Source: an uncultured Oscillospiraceae bacterium
GTDB taxonomy: Bacteria > Bacillota > Clostridia > Oscillospirales > Ruminococcaceae
Assembly (NCBI GenBank): GCA_934448295.1
Contig: CAKSEY010000007.1
Span: forward strand, 62,001-126,000
Reading direction: 5' to 3'
Length of the DNA: 64,000 nucleotides
The position numbers and the translations under genes are program-made. Within the stretch, counting starts at the first letter, position 1; every line of letters begins with the position of its first letter. Shown here in pieces: positions 59,046-64,000 of the stretch. Under the pieces are notes generated by a model, which saw nothing but the letters and a program-made list of their open reading frames with translations, was not told where the DNA came from and searched no databases.

Positions 59046-61267
59046 AACAACTGCTGTACCCCCGCCTTGCATTCATCGGAATAAAGAATAATTCCAGGCT
59101 GTATGTTCCGTATTTTTTTGCCTGTGCAGCGCTGATGATGGTTTTCTACATCACTGATTTTCTTGCGGAAAGCGAATTCGTACAGCAGCAGCCGGGCGGC
59201 ACGACGATCAGCGGAATTCTGAAGCTTGGCTGGATAATTCTCACTGCGTTTTCCGCCGTTTTTTTGTTCTACACGAATTCGTTCCTTATCAAGCGCCGCA
59301 AGACTGAATTCGGCTTGTACAACATTCTGGGAATGGGCAAAAGCAATATCATGCTGATACTTGTTTGCGAAATTGGAATGATTTTCGTATCATCGTTCCT
59401 GCTCGGCACCGGGCTTGGGATCGCTTTCTCAAAGCTGGTCGAGATAATACTGATAACCGCTCTGGGCGGCAGTAATTCACTGGATTTCAGCATTGACCAG
59501 CTTGTGGTGATCCAGGAGTTCTGCGTTTTTCTGGCGCTGTTTGGGATCATTCTAGTGCGTGGAATGCGGCAGATACGCATTAACGGCGCCGTTGAGCTTT
59601 TCAGATCGGATAACTCCGGCGAGAAGCCTCCAAAGGCGAACTGGGCGATGGCAATTCTGGGTATTGTTCTGCTGATATCGGGATATGTTCTTGCAAACTC
59701 CGTGAAGAACTGGGTTTGGGCGATTTTCGCGTTTTTTGGCGCTGTTATTCTTATAATCGCGGCAACATATTTACTGTTCATCTCCGGAAGCTCCGTGGTT
59801 TGCAGGCTGCTGAAGAAAAATCCGAAATACTACTACCGGACAAACCGTTTTGTTTCCGTATCGCAGATGGATTTCCGAATGAAGAAGAACGGCGCGGGAC
59901 TTGCGTCCATCTGTATTCTGGCGACAATGGCGCTTGTTACTATCACTTCCGTGTCGGGGCTGTACTTCGGTTCTGAACAGATAATGCGGCGGCATTACCC
60001 GCGTGATTTTTCATACGATATTTCCAGCGACAGCGATGAATTCGTCAGCCGCATGACGGAAACAATGCTTGAAACCGCCCGGGAATACGGCGCTGAGCCG
60101 CATGATATCGTCCGTTACGACTACCTTAGAAGCGGCGATCTGTACGTCAGCTATATTGACGGTCAGCTCCTCACTGACGAAAAGCTGAAAGCTATGCCGA
60201 TAGACGAGGTAGACGCTCTGCCGCTTTACAGTTTTTATTATGTACCCATTTCGCAGTACAATTCTGTAATGAACACGGACCTGACGCTGAACAGGGGCGA
60301 AGCGCTGGCGCTAAGTGTGCCTTATCACGATACCGATAAGCCGTATGACCTTATTCCGACATGCGGAGAGCTTCACATCGAGGACAGGTATAACAACGAC
60401 GGCGAATATGTTCAAACGGTAAAATGGTGTGACATTGCATATTTACAATGCGTTGGCATGGTCGATAATTTCGTGGTAAAGGACGGCAGAGAACTGAACC
60501 CTGTCGAATATTCCGGCTTAGATTACAGCTATATCTACAACTACGCTTTTATCAGCGACGAGGATTTTGAGGAGCTGTATCAGCGTCAGTATACGCTGCA
60601 TTGTGAAATGGAGATCGAGACCGTAATAGATAACGACGACGGCAGCAGCGAATCACTTATCTACACTGCGCGAAATCCGGTCATGCGCCATTATTTCGGC
60701 ATGGATCTGAATTGCGATGACGATACAATGTGGCAGATCATGGATATGACAGACGACAAAAACAAGTACCTCTGGGATGAAAGCGAGCAATTTTACACGG
60801 ATAACGCAAAAACCTATCGTAACTTCAATACGGCAGTAATAAATGGTATCTTTTATGAACGCTCTGATTTTTACGGTTTGTACGGCGGTCTGTTTTTCAT
60901 TGGTATTCTTTTCTGCGTTGTATTTGTCGCCGCAGCGGTAATGATAATGTACTACAAGCAGATAACCGAGGGCTACGAGGACAAAACGCGCTATCAGATA
61001 CTTCAGAAGGTCGGAATGACAAAATCCGAAATACGCTCTACTATCAATTCGCAGGTGCTCACAATGTTTTTTCTCCCGCTTATTATGGCTGGAATTCACA
61101 CTGTGTTCGCTTTCGGGATGATTTCAAAGCTTCTTATGCTGTTCGGAGCCATGGACGCTGGATTCCTGGCAATGGTCGCGATAATTTGCTTTGCGGTGTA
61201 TTCGGTGGTCTATGTGTTAGTATATAAGCTCACATCAGGCATTTATTATAAGATAGTGGCGGCATGA
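59042..61267 (+). CDS. BceB-like ABC transporter permease
   Basis: A 741-residue permease with ten expected membrane helices. A group of helices (about 1-310) is followed by a large extracellular domain (about 311-605), then three final helices (about 612-637, 675-700, 708-730). This layout, with an FtsX-like first half (RRKTEFGLYNILGMGKSNI) and a big loop before helix 8, is the BceB fold that removes cell-wall-acting peptides such as bacitracin or lantibiotics from their lipid targets and signals to the kinase. GTG start at 59042. Substrate cannot be predicted from sequence. Confidence 0.94.
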   Translation: MKQLLYPRLAFIGIKNNSRLYVPYFFACAALMMVFYITDFLAESEFVQQQPGGTTISGILKLGWIILTAFSAVFLFYTNSFLIKRRKTEFGLYNILGMGKSNIMLILVCEIGMIFVSSFLLGTGLGIAFSKLVEIILITALGGSNSLDFSIDQLVVIQEFCVFLALFGIILVRGMRQIRINGAVELFRSDNSGEKPPKANWAMAILGIVLLISGYVLANSVKNWVWAIFAFFGAVILIIAATYLLFISGSSVVCRLLKKNPKYYYRTNRFVSVSQMDFRMKKNGAGLASICILATMALVTITSVSGLYFGSEQIMRRHYPRDFSYDISSDSDEFVSRMTETMLETAREYGAEPHDIVRYDYLRSGDLYVSYIDGQLLTDEKLKAMPIDEVDALPLYSFYYVPISQYNSVMNTDLTLNRGEALALSVPYHDTDKPYDLIPTCGELHIEDRYNNDGEYVQTVKWCDIAYLQCVGMVDNFVVKDGRELNPVEYSGLDYSYIYNYAFISDEDFEELYQRQYTLHCEMEIETVIDNDDGSSESLIYTARNPVMRHYFGMDLNCDDDTMWQIMDMTDDKNKYLWDESEQFYTDNAKTYRNFNTAVINGIFYERSDFYGLYGGLFFIGILFCVVFVAAAVMIMYYKQITEGYEDKTRYQILQKVGMTKSEIRSTINSQVLTMFFLPLIMAGIHTVFAFGMISKLLMLFGAMDAGFLAMVAIICFAVYSVVYVLVYKLTSGIYYKIVAA

Positions 61268-61650
61268 TATAAATTAGTTTTGCCGTTATAATCATTTTTC
61301 TCTAATAAGATTGCAAGTGAAATAAAATGTTGTGACTGGCTTTATCAAAGAAGGCAATTTTATAAAGAAATACATTCTCCAAATAGAGAATATCAAGAGT
61401 ACAGCCGAACTGCTGCATTTTCGCACAAACCTTATCAGGGAAAAAAGATGCTGACCGTGAGACAGTCAACGCAGGTATACGACGTTTTGTGAATTTTGAC
61501 AAACTAACCGCACTTTTATCACAGAAAAAACGTAAATAGCCCAGGAGGTAGGCTTTTCCGGCAGCAGCTATTATGCCGAAACATTTCGGAAAGTATCATC
61601 AGAGCGCGGTCGGGCGCAGAAGAAATAATCATACAAATTCACTGTGCGTA
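61268..61650. other. intergenic region with no supported gene
   Basis: A gap of about 450 bases to the LacI gene. A plus-strand frame near 61290-61490 and a second one near 61455-61540 (ending LTALLSQKKRK) look weakly coding and would join with a one-base shift, suggesting a decayed small gene, but no start, ribosome site or family is recognisable. Confidence 0.3.
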
Positions 61651-61679
61651 TTGAAATATCTGAAACTTTGTGGTATACT
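61651..61679 (+). promoter_or_regulatory. promoter of the LacI-type regulator
   Basis: TTGAAA (61651-61656), a 17-base spacer and TATACT (61674-61679). Confidence 0.8.
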
Positions 61680-61682
61680 GAT

Positions 61683-61701
61683 ATAAAACCAGTTTCACAA
61701 A
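61683..61701. promoter_or_regulatory. operator-like site before the LacI gene
   Basis: ATAAAACCAGTTTCACAAA, a near palindrome around CA, just after the -10 box. It matches 16 of 19 positions of the site at 62806 before the PTS gene. Location in the initial transcribed region suits repression. Confidence 0.65.
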
Positions 61702-61716
61702 AGGAGCGCAAAATAA

Positions 61717-62706
61717 ATGAACATTTCAGAATTTGCAGAGTACGCCGGGGTATCCAAATCGGCGGTCAGCAGATATTTCAATAACGGCTATCTCAGCGGT
61801 GACAAGCGGGAGAAAATCGAAAAAGCGATAGATGAAACCGGCTATTCCCCGAGCTTTTCAGCTCAGGCCATAAAGACGAGGGTCACAAAGCTGGTGGGAG
61901 TTATCCTCCCGAAATTGTCGAGCGAAAGCTGCGCACGCATCACCGAGGGCATAAGTCAGGTGCTTTACGAGCACGGGTATCAGATACTTCTCGTGAACAC
62001 CGCCAACGATTACAGCAAGGAGCTGGAGTATCTCGAGCTTTTCCGGCAGAATCGTGTGGACGGCGTGATTTTCCTGGCGACGATATTCACGGAGGTTCAC
62101 CGCTCGCTGCTGAACAAAATGCATATCCCGGTCGTGATTGTGGGACAGCAGTACAAGGGTTTCAGCTGCGTGTGTCACGATGATTACGGCGCCGCATATG
62201 CGCTGACTGACCTCATGCTGAAAAAAGGCGCAGTTCGTCCCGCTTATATAGGCGTCATCGATGACGACAAAGCGGCTGGCGAAGCGCGTCACAACGGCTT
62301 CCTGAAAGCGCTTTCTGACAACGGCGCAAGGCTCGACAAGCGGCACAGCGCTACTGCGGAATTCACCGTTGATTCGGGATATAGCTGCGCGAAAAAGATA
62401 TTTTCGGCGGCTGAACGTCCGGACTGCATTTTCTGCGCAACGGACAACATTGCCGCAGGCGCGATTCTTTTCTGCCGCGAAAACGGTATAAAAGTCCCCG
62501 GGGACGTTATGATATGCGGCGTGGGAGATTCCAAGATAGGAGCGGTGACAGCCGTGCCGATAACCTCCGCAAGGCTGCACTACAAAACGGCGGGGATAGA
62601 GGCGGCGCAAATGCTTCTCAACGCCATCGGCAGGACTTCGGACGTGCCGAAAATAATGAAGCTCGACTACGAAATAGTAGAGCGTGAGTCTACGAACAAA
62701 CCCTAA
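61717..62706 (+). CDS. LacI-family transcriptional regulator
   Basis: A 329-residue repressor. The N-terminal HTH (EFAEYAGVSKSAVSRYFNNGYLSGDKREKIEKAIDETGY) is typical, followed by the hinge and a sugar-binding domain (LVGVILPKLSSESCARITEGISQVL ... RVDGVIFLATIFTE ... PDCIFCATDNIAAGAILFC). It has its own promoter and an operator-like site shared with the PTS gene downstream, so it likely represses itself and that gene, with the PTS sugar as inducer. Confidence 0.95.
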   Translation: MNISEFAEYAGVSKSAVSRYFNNGYLSGDKREKIEKAIDETGYSPSFSAQAIKTRVTKLVGVILPKLSSESCARITEGISQVLYEHGYQILLVNTANDYSKELEYLELFRQNRVDGVIFLATIFTEVHRSLLNKMHIPVVIVGQQYKGFSCVCHDDYGAAYALTDLMLKKGAVRPAYIGVIDDDKAAGEARHNGFLKALSDNGARLDKRHSATAEFTVDSGYSCAKKIFSAAERPDCIFCATDNIAAGAILFCRENGIKVPGDVMICGVGDSKIGAVTAVPITSARLHYKTAGIEAAQMLLNAIGRTSDVPKIMKLDYEIVERESTNKP

Positions 62707-62765
62707 GAATGTGAAACAGTGTGAAACCTACCAATCCCCCGCAGAATGTTTATTTATTCCGTCAA

Positions 62766-62794
62766 TAGACAACAGTGATGGTTTGATGTATAAT
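62766..62794 (+). promoter_or_regulatory. promoter of the PTS gene
   Basis: TAGACA (62766-62771), a 17-base spacer and TATAAT (62789-62794). The end of the LacI gene is followed by tandem GTGAAAC half-sites (62711-62717 and 62721-62727). Confidence 0.75.
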
Positions 62795-62805
62795 GTAATC
62801 AGCAA

Positions 62806-62824
62806 ATGAAACCAGTCCCACAAA
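62806..62824. promoter_or_regulatory. operator-like site before the PTS gene
   Basis: ATGAAACCAGTCCCACAAA, matching the site at 61683 (consensus TGAAACCAGTTTCA). It lies 12 bases after the -10 box of the PTS promoter, as expected for LacI control. Confidence 0.65.
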
Positions 62825-62859
62825 TCATATGAAATAAATCTACGAAAGAGGGATAATGT

Positions 62860-64000
62860 ATGGATTACAAAAAGACTGCTCACGAGATACTCACCGCGAT
62901 AGGCGGCAAGGACAACCTCGCAAGCGCCGCGCACTGCGCGACCAGACTGCGGCTTGTCATCGCGGACAATTCAAAAGTAAACAAGCCCGTGCTTGAAAAC
63001 ATCGATGGCGTCAAGGGCGTGTTCGAGGCTTCCGGACAGCTTCAGGTTATCATCGGGACAGGCACGGAAACAAGGTCTACGATGAATTCATCAGTGAAGC
63101 GGGCGTTGAAGCCGCTTCAAAGGAGGACGTCAAGGCCGCCGCTGCGGCGAAATCCCCGTGGTACAAGCGTGCGATAAAGGCGCTCGGCGATATTTTCGTC
63201 CCGATAATCCCCGCGATAGTCGCGACAGGACTTCTGAACGGTCTGCTCGGCGGTCTGGTTCAGATGTTCCCGGATATGGCAAGCTAACATATCTACGAGC
63301 TGCTGAACATTTTCTCAAACACTGCGCTTACATTCCTGCCGATACTCATTGCGATTTCTGCGGCGAAGATATTCGGCGGAAATCAGTTCCTTGGCGCGGT
63401 AATCGGCATGATAATGATACACCCCAGCCTGGTGAACGCATGGACGGTCGCGGGCGGTGCGGAAACGTCAACGCTCTGGTCGTGGTTCGGGCTGTGGGAC
63501 ATTCAGAATGTCGGATATCAGGGCCATGTTATCCCCGTCATACTCTCAGTGTGGCTGATGTCGGCAATCGAAAAGAAGCTGCACAAGAAAGTTCCCGAAA
63601 TGCTCGACCTTTTCGTTACCCCGCTCGTATCGGTGCTTGTTGCTGGATTTTGCAGTCTTACGATTATCGGCCCAGTATTTGCGCAGCTTGAATCCTGGGT
63701 ACTCAGCGGTGCGCAGGCGCTTATCGCGATCCCGTTCGGAATAGGCGCGTTCATTATGGGCGGCGTTTACGCTCCGACTGTAGTCGCAGGCGTTCACCAT
63801 ATGTACAACGCTATCGAAATGATGATGCTCGCCGATAACGGAATGAACACCTGGATGCCTATTGCTACAGCGGCTAACGTTGCGCAGGGCGCGGCGGCTC
63901 TCGCGGTTGCATTCAAGACAAAGAACAAGAAAACCAAGGCGCTGGCACTTCCTGCTTCGCTTTCAGCTTTCATGGGAATCACCGAGCCTGCCATCTTCGG
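62860..64000 (+). pseudogene. PTS EIIBC sugar permease, frameshifted and with an internal stop (3' end outside window)
   Basis: The EIIB domain is intact at first: SAAHCATRLRLVIADN with phospho-acceptor Cys26, through GVKGVFEASGQLQVIIGTGT. A one-base loss next to 63067 shifts the frame; the protein continues in the other frame as NKVYDEFISEAGVEAA and SPWYKRAIKALGDIFVPIIP into EIIC membrane helices. A TAA (63285-63287) interrupts it after FPDMAS, then the EIIC continues open to the window edge (IYELLNIFSN ... GVYAPTVVAGVHHMYNAIE-type segment). Family is the sucrose/trehalose/beta-glucoside PTS. Two lesions in one gene make inactivation likely. Confidence 0.85.

Overview
The window looks like chromosomal DNA of a Gram-positive clostridial gut-type bacterium, most likely Ruminococcaceae/Oscillospiraceae. 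The basis is strong AGGAGG-type ribosome binding sites, many textbook TTGACA-17-TATAAT promoters, a BceRSAB-type peptide-response module, several plant-polysaccharide glycosidases and lipobox lipoproteins. The species cannot be fixed from sequence alone.

Layout. (1) 1-20793: a contractile injection system (CIS) built as two divergent operons. The left operon (minus strand, running off the left edge) encodes a gpD/VgrG-like spike-hub protein, a gp19 tube paralogue, a DUF6760-like protein and a small tail-assembly protein. The right operon encodes a charged protein, a YbjN-like protein, the sheath, the tube, a 1259-residue disordered protein, a tube-initiator-like protein, a membrane HAMP/degenerate-cyclase protein, gp25, two large baseplate proteins, a tail protein I and an Ig-tipped peripheral protein. 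No AAA+ ATPase, PAAR tip, classical tape measure or tube terminator is visible; some may lie left of the window. (2) 20794-28580: a TfoX-like gene broken by one stop codon, an EamA transporter, and a three-gene MacB-like ABC system with a large surface protein of repeated Ig-like domains. (3) 28649-37823: carbohydrate use (GH2, GH5, GH43, AraC regulator, solute-binding protein, DUF4038-like hydrolase) plus a nitroreductase. Three of these genes are broken. (4) 37855-45202: a palindromic intergenic repeat, then a cell-wall pair (GHL10 lipoprotein; GHL10-like/amidase_3 fusion) and glmS. (5) 45280-56306: an AT-rich accessory island with three consecutive dynamin-like GTPases, a GTPase-like/Sel1/Hint protein, two tiny zinc-ribbon-like proteins, an XRE regulator and two unrecognised genes. 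(6) 56464-61267: a BceRSAB-like two-component/ABC module. (7) 61651-64000: a LacI regulator and a PTS EIIBC gene broken by a frameshift and a stop, both preceded by the same operator-like sequence.

The best candidate for an undescribed system is the GTPase/Hint island. Its four large genes are tightly packed on one strand, their composition differs from the flanks, and the last protein carries a self-processing-type Hint domain. The CIS is also unusual: a multi-pass membrane sensor and a very large low-complexity protein sit inside its structural operon. The amidase/GHL10 pair makes mechanistic sense as coupled stripping and cutting of peptidoglycan. All pseudogenes found lie outside the roughly 20 kb CIS locus, which suggests real decay of accessory metabolism rather than uniform sequencing error.
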